DNA of 64,000 nucleotides. Origin: Enhygromyxa salina. Lineage in GTDB: Bacteria; Myxococcota_A; Polyangia; Nannocystales; Nannocystaceae. Below the pieces are notes generated by a model that worked only from the letters and a program-made list of their open reading frames with translations, searched no databases and was not told the DNA's origin. The stretch is from positions 1-64,000 of the forward strand of contig NZ_PVNL01000019.1 of assembly GCF_002994635.1 (NCBI RefSeq). Direction: 5' to 3'. Both the position numbers and the translations under genes were made by a program. Of this stretch, positions 42,897 to 52,090 are shown piece after piece (positions within the stretch are counted from its first letter, which is position 1; every line of letters starts with the position of its first letter).

Positions 42897-43335
42897 GCGC
42901 GAAGACAGCTAGATGTCTATCCGGGTCGGGAATCGGGGCGAGCCTAGCATTGCGTCGCGCGGCGCGACATATCGGCAGAGCCGCCACCCCGGGACCAGCT
43001 ACACCAACGCGCTCACCAGGTTGACGGTGTGTTGGAAGCCGAGGTAACGCGACTGCGTGAGTCACGCGGTCTCGTCCCCGCAAGCCACCGAGGGACATCG
43101 CAAATTAGATGAACGCCCACCGACTCGTTGCAGTTGGCGACTGGGGCCGCGTCGTCTGCCCGACTGGTTGGCTTTGCTGCTGTCATTGGCTCAACTCGCG
43201 GTGGCCGGCGCTGCATCGCAAGGAGGCATCGGCTATACCCATCCAAACACCGAGAGACGTTTCTTGCATGTCACTTGGTGACGAGCGGCTGGATGTTTTG
43301 CGGGTGGGGTAGACCGCCCTAACCTAGCTGGGTCA
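42897..43335. other. Divergent intergenic region
   Basis: 439 bp between the secreted protein gene (minus) and the sensor kinase gene (plus). Short frames exist on both strands but none has convincing composition or a supported start. TAGCTG lies 9 nt before 42896 and TAACCT 10 nt before 43336, weak promoter candidates only. No RNA gene or repeat was seen. Confidence 0.5.
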
Positions 43336-46059
43336 ATGATGAGCATCGCCGATCTCGCCGCGGTTCCGCGTGATTTGCGCGTCGCCGCGCAGGCTGACGC
43401 GCGCGTGCTCGATTTCGTGCTGACCGCCGACGGTGACGGACTCGCGTACTGGACCTTCGCGGGTCCGTGCGAGACCCAGTGTGTCTGGCTGAGCCCCTCG
43501 CTGCGAGCGGCGCTGAGCAACCGTGAAGACGGAGACCCGGCGCTCCCGCCAACGCCCGACGAAGCAGAGGTCGAGCGCATGATCGCCCATTTTCGCGTCC
43601 ACGGTCGCGACGCGCCAAGTCAATACGAGCCGGGATTGCGCTGGTACCTGGCAGACGGAGCGGCGGTGAACAGTCATTGCCGCGGTCTACTGATTCAAGC
43701 GGGCGGTGCTCCCATTGGATTGCTCTGTGGACACCGGGCGGCGCGCGCCCCAGCCCCCGCGATCGGCCTGTCCGACAGCCAGCGCGAGATGGTCGAGTCG
43801 CTGCCTCACTTTGTGTGGACGTGCCTGCCAGACGGCACCTGTGATTACTTGAGTCCACAGTGGGTCGAGTACACGGGCACACCGATGGAGCAGCACCTGG
43901 GCTGGAACTGGCTGGACCAGCTTCACCCCGACGATCGCGCGCGGACCGACGCTGGCTGGCGGGCGGCGTCCCAGCGCAACGAGCCCTTCACCATCGAGTA
44001 CCGCCTGCGCGGCCGCGACGGCTCGTATCGCTGCTTCTCGACCCGCGCGGTGCCGATCTTCGACGCCGACGGACAGCTGGTGAAGTGGCTGGGAAGCAAC
44101 ACGGATGTGCAGGAGCTCCGTGACACCCAGGACCGACTCGCGCAGGTGAACCTCGAGCTCGAGGCGCGGGTCCGCGAGCGCACGGCGGCGCTCCAGGAGG
44201 CCAACGCACAGCTCGAGCTCGCCCAGCGTCTGTCGCATGTCGGCAGCTGGTCGCTCCGACCCGACACGGACGAGGTGGAGTGGTCTGACGAGCTGTTTCG
44301 AATCTTTGGCCTGTCCCCCGAGCAGCCGCTGCCAAGCACCTCCACCCAGCGAAAAGTGTTTGCGCCAGACAGCCTCGAGCGACTCCAGCGGGCGCTGGAC
44401 CGCAGCCGCGACACCGGGGAGAGCTATGAGATCGAGGTCGAGTTCACTCGGCCGAGCGGAGAGCATCGTATTGCGATCTCCCGAGGCCAGCGTGTGAGCG
44501 ACGAACATGGACAGATTCGACTGTTGGGCACCCTGCAAGACGTGACCGATCTGGTCCACGCCCAGCGAGAGCGCGATGCGTCTGGAGAGCGCCTGCGCCT
44601 GGCTACCTTCGCGGCGCGGATGGGCGTGTGGGACTGGGACGTGCGCGCCGATCACCTGATGTGGGACACTCAGATGTACAAGCTCTACGGCGTGCCGGAG
44701 GGCGAGGGAATGGCGACATACGCGACCTGGGCTTCGGCGCTGCACCCCGACGATCGGGCCGCCGCCGAGGCCGCCGTGACCCGGGCACTGACGGGTACGG
44801 GTGACTTTGAGATACAGTTTCGGATTGTCCGCCCCAACGGCGTCATTCGACATCTGCATTCGTTGGGGAGGGTGTTCTACGACGATGAGGGCGCGCCGGT
44901 TCGGATGCTGGGCGTCAACCACGACGTGAGCGCCAAGCGGGAGGCCGAGCTGGCGCTGCTCAGCAACAAACGACTCCTCGATCAGTTCGTTCAATACGTC
45001 CCGGCGGCGATCGCCATGTTCGATACGGAGCTTCGCTACATTCAGACGAGCGCGCGATGGATTCGCGACTATCGACTCGACGAGCAGGATATCGTTGGCA
45101 AGTCTCACTACGAGGTCTTTCCCGAGCTTCCAGAGCGCTGGAGGCAAGCCCACCAGCGGGCCTTGCGCGGCGCGATCGAGAGCTGCACGGATGACCCGTT
45201 TCCGCACGCCGACGGCAGCGTCGACTGGTTCCACTGGGAGGTGCGGCCATGGCACCAACCTGACGGTGAGATCGGAGGGTTGCTGCTGTTTAGCCAGGTG
45301 ACCACCGGGCGCAAGCAGATGGAATTGCTGCTGCAGCGGCAACGGGATGACCTCGAGCGCAGCAATCGAGATCTCGAGCAGTTCGCATACGCCGCGTCGC
45401 ACGACCTGCAAGAGCCGCTGCGTGCCGTAGCCGGGTGCGCGCAGATCCTTCAAAAACAGTATCACGGTGCGCTCGACGAGTCGGCCGATACACTGATTGG
45501 GCATATCGTGGATGGCGCCAACCGCATGCATGCGCTGATTACGGATCTGCTCACATATTCGCGCATCACGTCACGCGGCGCCGAGTTTGACGAAGTCGAC
45601 ACGAACGGCGCGCTGAATCAGGCGCTCGCAAACCTGCACTCGAGCATTGTCGAGACCCAGGGCACCGTCGATCATGACCCGCTCCCGCCCGTGCGCGGGG
45701 ACGCGGGGCAGCTGGCGCAGCTGTTCCAGAACCTGATCGGCAACGCCCTGAAGTACCGCGGCGCCGATCCCCCCCACATCCGGATCACGACCGAGCGAGC
45801 GGGGCAAGAGCGGGTGTTTCGTGTGAGTGACAACGGGATCGGCATCGAGCCCGCCTACTTCGAGCGGATCTTCACCTTGTTTCAGCGGCTGCACACGCGG
45901 GTGGAGTATCCTGGCACCGGCATTGGGCTGGCGCTCTGCAAGAAGATCGTCCAACGCCACGGCGGTCGCATCTGGGTCGAGTCAGTGGTCGGTCGGGGTA
46001 GTTCGTTCTGCTTCACGCTGCCGGGGACTTCGCTCGCGGACGTTGGAGAAGAGCAATGA
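43336..46059 (+). CDS. Multi-PAS sensor histidine kinase
   Basis: 907 aa, no signal peptide or membrane helix, so cytoplasmic. An N-terminal region of unknown fold (1-145) is followed by four PAS/PAC units (about 150-275, 295-415, 425-545, 545-665); the first has LPHFVWTCLPDGTCDYLSPQ. The kinase core has the H-box FAYAASHDLQEPLRAVAG (His689), N-box NLIGNALKYRG, DNGIGIEP and GTGIGLALCKKI. The H-box form is that of phytochrome-like kinases. Its stop overlaps the start of the next gene by 4 bp (ATGA), so signal transfer to that hybrid protein is likely. ATG codons at 43336 and 43339 are equivalent. Confidence 0.92.
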   Translation: MMSIADLAAVPRDLRVAAQADARVLDFVLTADGDGLAYWTFAGPCETQCVWLSPSLRAALSNREDGDPALPPTPDEAEVERMIAHFRVHGRDAPSQYEPGLRWYLADGAAVNSHCRGLLIQAGGAPIGLLCGHRAARAPAPAIGLSDSQREMVESLPHFVWTCLPDGTCDYLSPQWVEYTGTPMEQHLGWNWLDQLHPDDRARTDAGWRAASQRNEPFTIEYRLRGRDGSYRCFSTRAVPIFDADGQLVKWLGSNTDVQELRDTQDRLAQVNLELEARVRERTAALQEANAQLELAQRLSHVGSWSLRPDTDEVEWSDELFRIFGLSPEQPLPSTSTQRKVFAPDSLERLQRALDRSRDTGESYEIEVEFTRPSGEHRIAISRGQRVSDEHGQIRLLGTLQDVTDLVHAQRERDASGERLRLATFAARMGVWDWDVRADHLMWDTQMYKLYGVPEGEGMATYATWASALHPDDRAAAEAAVTRALTGTGDFEIQFRIVRPNGVIRHLHSLGRVFYDDEGAPVRMLGVNHDVSAKREAELALLSNKRLLDQFVQYVPAAIAMFDTELRYIQTSARWIRDYRLDEQDIVGKSHYEVFPELPERWRQAHQRALRGAIESCTDDPFPHADGSVDWFHWEVRPWHQPDGEIGGLLLFSQVTTGRKQMELLLQRQRDDLERSNRDLEQFAYAASHDLQEPLRAVAGCAQILQKQYHGALDESADTLIGHIVDGANRMHALITDLLTYSRITSRGAEFDEVDTNGALNQALANLHSSIVETQGTVDHDPLPPVRGDAGQLAQLFQNLIGNALKYRGADPPHIRITTERAGQERVFRVSDNGIGIEPAYFERIFTLFQRLHTRVEYPGTGIGLALCKKIVQRHGGRIWVESVVGRGSSFCFTLPGTSLADVGEEQ

Positions 46060-48113
46060 TGCAAGCAACGAAGAACCGCCGACCTGTACAGATCTTGCTG
46101 GTCGAGGACAGTCCCACGGACAGGTTGGTCACGGTCTCCGCCCTCGAGCACTCGCGGGTCAATCATGTGCTGCACGTCGTCGACAACGGCGTCGACGCGA
46201 TGGCGTTCCTGCGCAGGCAGGGCCACTTCGAGGGCGCGCCCCGCCCCGACCTGATCCTGCTCGACCTGAACCTGCCCAAGATGGACGGACGGGAGGTCCT
46301 CAGCCAGCTCAAGGGTGACCCGATCCTGCGCTTCATCCCGGTCGTGGTGCTCACGACCTCGAGCGCCGAAGAAGACATCATCCGGGCCTACGGCGAGCAC
46401 GCGAACAGCTACATCACCAAGCCCGTCGACTTCGCCAGCTTCAGCGCGGCGCTGGAGATGCTGGGCAAGTACTGGTTCGAGGTCGTGACGCGACCGCCCG
46501 CGTCCGCGTTCGAGAGCGTCGCGGCTCCCGTTGCCCCGGTTCGGCGCAGGGGCACCGGCTCCCAGCCGCTGCACGTGCTGCTGATCGAAGACAGCGAGAC
46601 CGACGCGCTGCTGGTCCGCGAGTCGCTCGCGGGTTCGCCGAGCACCCAATTTCGGCTGACGCACACCAGCCGACTCGCGGACGCCGAGCGACTGATCGCC
46701 GACGGGGCCACCGTCGATGTCGTGCTCACGGATCTCGGGTTGCCGGACTCGCGGGGTCTCGCGACCTACCGCCGAATTCAGGCGGCGGCGCGCGGGGTCC
46801 CGGTCATCGTGCTGACCAGCTCGGACGACGAGGCGATGGGGCTCGCGGCGCTGCGCGAGGGGGCCCACGACTACCTGCTCAAGAGCGAGCACACGGGGCG
46901 CGCGCTCGAGCGGGCGGTTCGCTACGCGATCGACCGCAAGGCGATCCAAAACCAGCTGCTTCAGTCGCAGCGGTTCGAGGCGATCGGGCAGCTCGCTGGT
47001 GGTGTCGCCCACGACTTCAACAATTTACTCACGATCGTGCAGGCCAACGCGTCGCTGATCGAGGTCTGTGATGACCTCGACGACGCGGTCGCGTGCGCGC
47101 GGGAGATCTGCGGCGCGGCTGAGCGCGGCGCGCTGCTGACCCGTCAGCTGCTGGCGTTCAGCCGCACTCAGGCGCTCGAGGCCCACCCGATCGACCTCAA
47201 CGATGTGGTGGTCTCGACCAGTCAGATGCTGCGCCGGATCATCGGCGCCGTCAAAGTCGAGCTCCGGCTCGGCAGCGAGCTGCCGCCGATCCTCGGGGAC
47301 GCGGGCATGATCGAGCAAGTGCTCGTCAACCTCGCCGTCAACGCTCGTGACGCCATGCCCGGTGGCGGTAAGCTGACGCTCGCGACTCGCTACGAGCGAC
47401 TGACGCCCGCCGCCGCGCAGCGCCTGGACGCCGAGGCCTACGCGGGCGAGTTCCTGGTGCTCGAGGTCCAGGACACGGGCGAAGGCATCGATCCGGGGGT
47501 CCTGGACAGGATCTGGGATCCCTTCTTCACGACCAAGGACACCGGGGTGGGGACGGGTATTGGGCTGACGACTGTCTACGGGATCGTGCAGCAGCATCGC
47601 GGCTGGATTCGGGTTCAGAGTAAAGTGGAGGTCGGCACGAGCTTCGAGGTCTACGTGCCAGTCTCGTCCCGCCCGATGGCCAAGGCGCCGAGCTCGAGCG
47701 CGCAGCCGGATCGAGACAAATCGGCCGGGACCGGCAGGCTCGTGCTCGTGGTCGACGACGAGCGCGCGATCCGGACCTCGGTCATTCGGGTGCTGTCCGC
47801 CAGCGGCTACGGCGTGATCGAGGCTGACTCTGGCGAGGAGGCCCTGCGTGTGTGGGAGCAGCGGGGGGACGAGGTCGACCTGGTCCTGGCGGATCTGACG
47901 ATCCCCGAGGGCATGGGCGGGCGCGAGCTCGCCGACCGCCTGCGTGCGATCGCGCCCGATGTCCGGATCGTGTTCTCGAGCGGCTACTGCTCGGACTCGA
48001 CGCTCGGGGAGCTGCAGCTGCGCCGCGGGGTCACGTTTTTGGAGAAGCCGTACACTGCTGCGGCGCTGCTGAACATCGTCGACGCGGCGTGCCACGTGAA
48101 CACGGCTGACTGA
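46056..48113 (+). CDS. Hybrid kinase: REC-REC-HisKA-HATPase-REC
   Basis: 685 aa. Receiver 1 (about 12-135) has phospho-acceptor Asp70 in LILLDLNLPKMDG and KPVDFASF, close to Rcp1-type partners of phytochrome kinases. Receiver 2 (about 173-290) has Asp226 in VVLTDLGLPDSRG. The kinase part has GGVAHDFNNLL (His319), NLAVNARDAMPGGG, DTGEGIDP and GTGIGLTTVYG. Receiver 3 (about 565-680) has Asp613 in LVLADLTIPEGMGG. Two N-terminal receivers feeding a kinase and a terminal receiver form a built-in phosphorelay; there is no DNA-binding domain. Translation is coupled to the upstream sensor kinase by a 4-bp overlap. Confidence 0.92.
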   Translation: MMQATKNRRPVQILLVEDSPTDRLVTVSALEHSRVNHVLHVVDNGVDAMAFLRRQGHFEGAPRPDLILLDLNLPKMDGREVLSQLKGDPILRFIPVVVLTTSSAEEDIIRAYGEHANSYITKPVDFASFSAALEMLGKYWFEVVTRPPASAFESVAAPVAPVRRRGTGSQPLHVLLIEDSETDALLVRESLAGSPSTQFRLTHTSRLADAERLIADGATVDVVLTDLGLPDSRGLATYRRIQAAARGVPVIVLTSSDDEAMGLAALREGAHDYLLKSEHTGRALERAVRYAIDRKAIQNQLLQSQRFEAIGQLAGGVAHDFNNLLTIVQANASLIEVCDDLDDAVACAREICGAAERGALLTRQLLAFSRTQALEAHPIDLNDVVVSTSQMLRRIIGAVKVELRLGSELPPILGDAGMIEQVLVNLAVNARDAMPGGGKLTLATRYERLTPAAAQRLDAEAYAGEFLVLEVQDTGEGIDPGVLDRIWDPFFTTKDTGVGTGIGLTTVYGIVQQHRGWIRVQSKVEVGTSFEVYVPVSSRPMAKAPSSSAQPDRDKSAGTGRLVLVVDDERAIRTSVIRVLSASGYGVIEADSGEEALRVWEQRGDEVDLVLADLTIPEGMGGRELADRLRAIAPDVRIVFSSGYCSDSTLGELQLRRGVTFLEKPYTAAALLNIVDAACHVNTAD

Positions 48114-48259
48114 GAGGGGAGACCCTCGGCGGCCGGCGATCCCGCCCGACTCGGGGCTGGAGCGCCCAGGAACGGCGCTCAGTGGCAGCTGTATACCGCT
48201 CAGCGCGATCTGGTTTACGCCTGGATCTTCCGCGGTTCAGTTGGGAGACTCGCGCCGTC

Positions 48260-49648
48260 ATGCGCACGCTTTGGGTACCGCTAGCTTCGTTCGCCTTGCT
48301 GCCTCTGTTCGCTGGGTGCGGAGGCGATCCCGGCGCGCGGCAAGACGGCGACGGCTCGTCGATCGGCTCGCTCGACGGTGAGACCACCGCCGCCGACGGC
48401 AACGGCAACAGCGGCAACAGCAGCAGCAACAGCACCGCCAGCTCCGGCGACGGCGACGGCGACGGCGACGGCGATGACAGCGGCGACGGCGATGACAGCG
48501 GCGACGGCGGCACGGGCAACCACAAGTGGGACGTAATCTCGATCCCAGACGGCAACCACGCGTGTGGCGACGGCGGCGGCGGGAACGGCAACAGCGACTT
48601 CTCCTACATCTGGATCGCGAACTCGTCGCAAGGGACGATGACCAAGCTGAACACCGACACCATGGTCGAGGAGGGCCGCTACTACATGCGCCCCGATGGT
48701 GGCGGCAGTCCCTCGCGAACCACGGTGTCGCTCAGCGGCAACGTCGCGATCTCGGCGCGCTCGAGCGGCGGCGGGGTCTCGAAGTTCTGGGCCGACCTCT
48801 CCGACTGCGAAGAGAGCAACGGCATGCCCGGCATTCAGACCTCTTCGGGCGCCAACGACATCCTGGCGTGGAACATGGAAGAGTGCCGCGCGTGGCACCA
48901 GCCGTTCGTGGGCAAGAACTACACCTCGAACCGGCCGATGGCCTGGGCGGCCGGTGAGCTCAACGAGGGCACCTGCGAGTACGAGAACGAGAAGCTGTGG
49001 ACCTCCGGGTCGGGCAACGGCCAGACCGAGGTGCTGCTGCTCGACGGCGAGACCGGCGAGATCGAAGAGACGATCAACATCCCAGCCGTCGGCGCTGGCT
49101 ACCTCTACGGCGGCGCCGTCGACGGTGAGGGCAACTTCTGGGGTCTGCAGAACAGCTCCAAGATCATTCGGGTCGATCGCAACGACTTCACCGTGCAGGA
49201 CTGGCCGGTGCCGGGCGGTCCCGGCTACGGCATCGCCATCGACGCACAGAGCCGGGTGTGGACCTGCGGTGGCGGCCACGCCTCGCGCTTCGACCCCCAG
49301 ACCGAGACCTGGCAGTCGACCCCGGGCGCGGCCTCGGGCATCGGCGGCTGCATGACCGACGGCGAGGGCACGCTCTACCACAGCCGCTATCCGCAGGGGG
49401 TCATCGTCGCGATCGACACCGACACGGTGCTGCCGATCGGTGAGTTCGTGATCCCGAACTACGTGCACGGGATCAGCATCGACTTCAAGGGCATGGTCTG
49501 GGGCGTGACCTTCGCTGGCTCGTCGGTCTACCGGCTCGATCCCGAGACCGCGCTGTTCGACACCTACAGCGGCCTGGTCGGCGCGTACACCTACAGTGAC
49601 ATGACGGGCTTCGGGCTCAGCTCGGTGTCCTCGACGCCCAGCGGCTGA
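48260..49648 (+). CDS. Propeller-type lipoprotein with Gly/Asp/Ser linker
   Basis: 462 aa. Lipobox FAGC (Cys20) is followed by an Asn/Ser and Gly-Asp linker (about 30-90). The remainder is a beta-propeller of the SMP-30/virginiamycin-B-lyase type: SYIWIANSSQGTMTKLNTDT, AVDGEGNFWGLQNSSKIIRV, GIAIDAQSRVWTCGGGHASR and ISIDFKGMVWGVTFAGSSVY are successive blades. No catalytic residues can be assigned, so it could bind or scaffold. The frame extends to 48182, but GGGAG precedes the ATG at 48260 at a workable distance. It lies just upstream of the potassium channel gene on the same strand. Confidence 0.85.
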   Translation: MRTLWVPLASFALLPLFAGCGGDPGARQDGDGSSIGSLDGETTAADGNGNSGNSSSNSTASSGDGDGDGDGDDSGDGDDSGDGGTGNHKWDVISIPDGNHACGDGGGGNGNSDFSYIWIANSSQGTMTKLNTDTMVEEGRYYMRPDGGGSPSRTTVSLSGNVAISARSSGGGVSKFWADLSDCEESNGMPGIQTSSGANDILAWNMEECRAWHQPFVGKNYTSNRPMAWAAGELNEGTCEYENEKLWTSGSGNGQTEVLLLDGETGEIEETINIPAVGAGYLYGGAVDGEGNFWGLQNSSKIIRVDRNDFTVQDWPVPGGPGYGIAIDAQSRVWTCGGGHASRFDPQTETWQSTPGAASGIGGCMTDGEGTLYHSRYPQGVIVAIDTDTVLPIGEFVIPNYVHGISIDFKGMVWGVTFAGSSVYRLDPETALFDTYSGLVGAYTYSDMTGFGLSSVSSTPSG

Positions 49649-49668
49649 GTACGTCTGGCTGAGTAAGC

Positions 49669-50727
49669 TTGCTGCTCCGACTCATACGCCTGGCCCGCCG
49701 CGTTCGCGCTCGCCGCGAGGTCGGGCTGACGCTGGTCGCCCTGATGCTGACGATTGCGATCGCCGGCAACGCGGTGTGCTTTTATAGCTTCGAGCACGCC
49801 GTGAACCCGGCGATCACCTGGGGCGACGCCTGCTGGCACAGCGTGGTCTCGGTCACCACGATCGGCTACGGCGACTACTCGGCCACGACCGTCGGGGGGC
49901 GGCTGGGCACGATCGTGTTCATCATCTTGTTCGGGCTCACCAGCTTCAGCCTGTTCTTCGGCATGATGCTCGACTGGGCGAGCACGGCCGTGTCCAACGC
50001 ACAAAAGGGACTCCGCCGCGCCATGGTCCACGATCACATCCTCATTGTTCACTTTCCAAGCGAGCAGCGGGTTCGGCAGGTCATCGAAGAGATCCGCAGC
50101 GACCTCGAGTATGGCAGCTGCGAGATCGTGGTGATCAGCACCGCGATCGAATCGCTGCCGTTCGAGGTCAAGGACGTGGTGTTCGTGCGCGGCTCCTCGC
50201 ACGACATCAACACCTACCAGCGGGCGCGGATCGAGGCGTGTCGGATGGCGATGGTGCTGAGCCCCGACTACGGCGACCGCAACAGCGACGCGATCGTGGC
50301 CGCGGCCGTCAGCGTGATCGACCGAGTCAAGCCAGACGTCCACATCGTGGCCGAGTGCGCCGACGAGAAGCACTTGCCGCTGTTCGAGGCCTGCAACTGC
50401 GACTCGGTGATCCTCGGCATGAGCATCGCGGGCAACCTGCTGGTCCAGGAGGTCCACGATCCGGGCATCGCCCAGCTGGTCGAGGTGCTGACCAGCAACC
50501 GCCGCGGCACCACCTTGTTCAGCACCGCGGTGACCGAATCGGGCGTCGCGTACATCGACATGGCCAAGTCCCTGCACGACCACGCCATCAACGTGCTGGC
50601 TGTGAATCGGGGGACCCAGAGCAACACCGTTCTCGAGGGCCTGCGCTCGCAGATCGGCGATCGCATCATCTACGTGAGCGCTGGGCGGGTGAACTGGGAT
50701 AGCTTGCGGGCCCGCGCAGGTTGCTGA
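49669..50727 (+). CDS. Two-helix potassium channel with RCK domain
   Basis: 352 aa from a TTG; the first in-frame ATG (49744) would cut the first membrane helix. Helix 1 (about 18-40) and helix 2 (about 80-102) flank the selectivity filter TTIGYGDYSA (about 63-72). The cytoplasmic part (about 120-345) is a TrkA-N/RCK regulator of the CASTOR/ion-channel type, with HILIVHFPSEQRVRQVIEEI; the glycine-rich dinucleotide motif is poorly kept. It would form a tetramer gating K+ flux. It starts 20 bp after the propeller lipoprotein gene and 34 bp before the FHA gene. Confidence 0.86.
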   Translation: MLLRLIRLARRVRARREVGLTLVALMLTIAIAGNAVCFYSFEHAVNPAITWGDACWHSVVSVTTIGYGDYSATTVGGRLGTIVFIILFGLTSFSLFFGMMLDWASTAVSNAQKGLRRAMVHDHILIVHFPSEQRVRQVIEEIRSDLEYGSCEIVVISTAIESLPFEVKDVVFVRGSSHDINTYQRARIEACRMAMVLSPDYGDRNSDAIVAAAVSVIDRVKPDVHIVAECADEKHLPLFEACNCDSVILGMSIAGNLLVQEVHDPGIAQLVEVLTSNRRGTTLFSTAVTESGVAYIDMAKSLHDHAINVLAVNRGTQSNTVLEGLRSQIGDRIIYVSAGRVNWDSLRARAGC

Positions 50728-50761
50728 CGACCCACGGCTGGGCCTGGTATATCTGGGCACG

Positions 50762-52075
50762 ATGAACGTATCGCTGAAGTTCGGGACCAACACGCGGCAG
50801 GTCGACCACACCAACCCGCGGGTGTTGCTTGGCCGTGACGAGCACAGCTGCGAGCTGTGGCTTCACGACGACAGCGTCTCGCGGCGCCACGCCGAGGTCT
50901 TCCTCGACCAGGGCGGCAACGTGTTCATCCGCGATCTCGGCTCGTCGAACGGGACCTGGGTCAACGGCCAGGCGCTGGGTCCCCAGCCGGTCCAGCTCGC
51001 TCCCGGACAGATCGTCTACGTCGGTCACGCGCCGCTCGGCGTCGAGTGGGCCCAAGCTGGCGGTGGCCGGGCCGCGACGGTCATGGCCGCGCTGCCGCCC
51101 GAGCTCATGGCCATGATGGCGCAGCGTCAGCAACAGCAGATGACCGGGTCGGCCGCGCCCATGGGCTACGCGCCGGTCGCCGCCCAGGCGCCCGTGCCAA
51201 TGGGCTATGCCCAGCAGCCGTCGCCGCAACATCATCAGGGGTACCCGCAGCATCAAGCCGCCGCCGGCTCGCCGGCTGCCCACCAGGCCACCCAGGCCAT
51301 GACCAACGCCGGGGTCGGCGTGGGCGCGACGGTCGGGGTCGGCGGGACCGTGGGCCCAACCCCCGCCGAGCTGACCTACCGCCGCCAGGGCAACAACAAC
51401 AACGGCACGCTGTTGATCGCGCTGGCCAGCGACACCTTCGCCAACGAGTCGACCCTCGACGGGTTCTTGGAGTTCACGTCCACCGACCGCGAGACCGTCG
51501 CGTCGATCTTCATCGAGCTGGTCGAGTACCACAAGAAGGGCCACAAGAAGGGCCACGTGTGGGACCGCTGCCTGGTCCGCCAGGGCCCGTGGAAGACCAA
51601 GAAGGGCGACGTGCTGCCCATGCCCTTCCAGCTGCGGGTGCCCTCGGGCACCTCGATCTCGGGGCCAGACTGCCACTGGGCCCTGCGCGGCTACGTGGAC
51701 ATCGCGTGGGCGCTGGACATCGAAGCCACCGCGCCGATCACCATGCGCAACCGCGACATCGAGAAGATCCGCGACGCGCTCGGAGCATTGGACTACCGGG
51801 TCAACACCCTGGACTCGGCGCCGCTCGGGCAGAGGTACACGGGCAAATTCAACCCACCCATGCACCTGCGCAAGCAGCTCAACATTACGGATATCAACTT
51901 TGATATCGAGTATCTGGGGACCAACTTGAAGGTCGTGATGGAGGTCGAGAAGAACAAGCTGTTCCAGCGCGACAAGCGGCAGGAGTTCGTGTTCGCGCTC
52001 GACATGCTGCGGGCGGCCAGCCTGCAAGACACGAGTCAGCACTTTCAGCTCGAGATCAACAAGCTGATGAGCTGA
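50762..52075 (+). CDS. FHA domain fused to Spo0M/arrestin-like domain
   Basis: 437 aa. The FHA domain (about 10-95) has LLGRDEHSCELWL, DDSVSRRHAEVFL and RDLGSSNGTWVNG, with the phosphothreonine-binding Arg, Ser and Asn present. A Gln/His/Pro/Gly-rich disordered linker (about 105-205) follows. The next domain (about 215-330) matches Spo0M/arrestin-like proteins: TFANESTLDGFLEFTSTDRE, VPSGTSISGPDCHWALRGYV and DIAWALDIEATAPI. A further C-terminal region (about 340-437) is unique. FHA domains dock on targets of Ser/Thr kinases such as those in this window. TATATC ends 8 nt before the ATG. Confidence 0.88.
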   Translation: MNVSLKFGTNTRQVDHTNPRVLLGRDEHSCELWLHDDSVSRRHAEVFLDQGGNVFIRDLGSSNGTWVNGQALGPQPVQLAPGQIVYVGHAPLGVEWAQAGGGRAATVMAALPPELMAMMAQRQQQQMTGSAAPMGYAPVAAQAPVPMGYAQQPSPQHHQGYPQHQAAAGSPAAHQATQAMTNAGVGVGATVGVGGTVGPTPAELTYRRQGNNNNGTLLIALASDTFANESTLDGFLEFTSTDRETVASIFIELVEYHKKGHKKGHVWDRCLVRQGPWKTKKGDVLPMPFQLRVPSGTSISGPDCHWALRGYVDIAWALDIEATAPITMRNRDIEKIRDALGALDYRVNTLDSAPLGQRYTGKFNPPMHLRKQLNITDINFDIEYLGTNLKVVMEVEKNKLFQRDKRQEFVFALDMLRAASLQDTSQHFQLEINKLMS

Positions 52076-52090
52076 CGGCGGGCGGGCCCG

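Noticed and set aside
42965-43045. Minus-strand SRYLGFQHTVNLVSALV tail resembling a gene end
   Set aside because: Only 20 codons between stops; too short to call a remnant.
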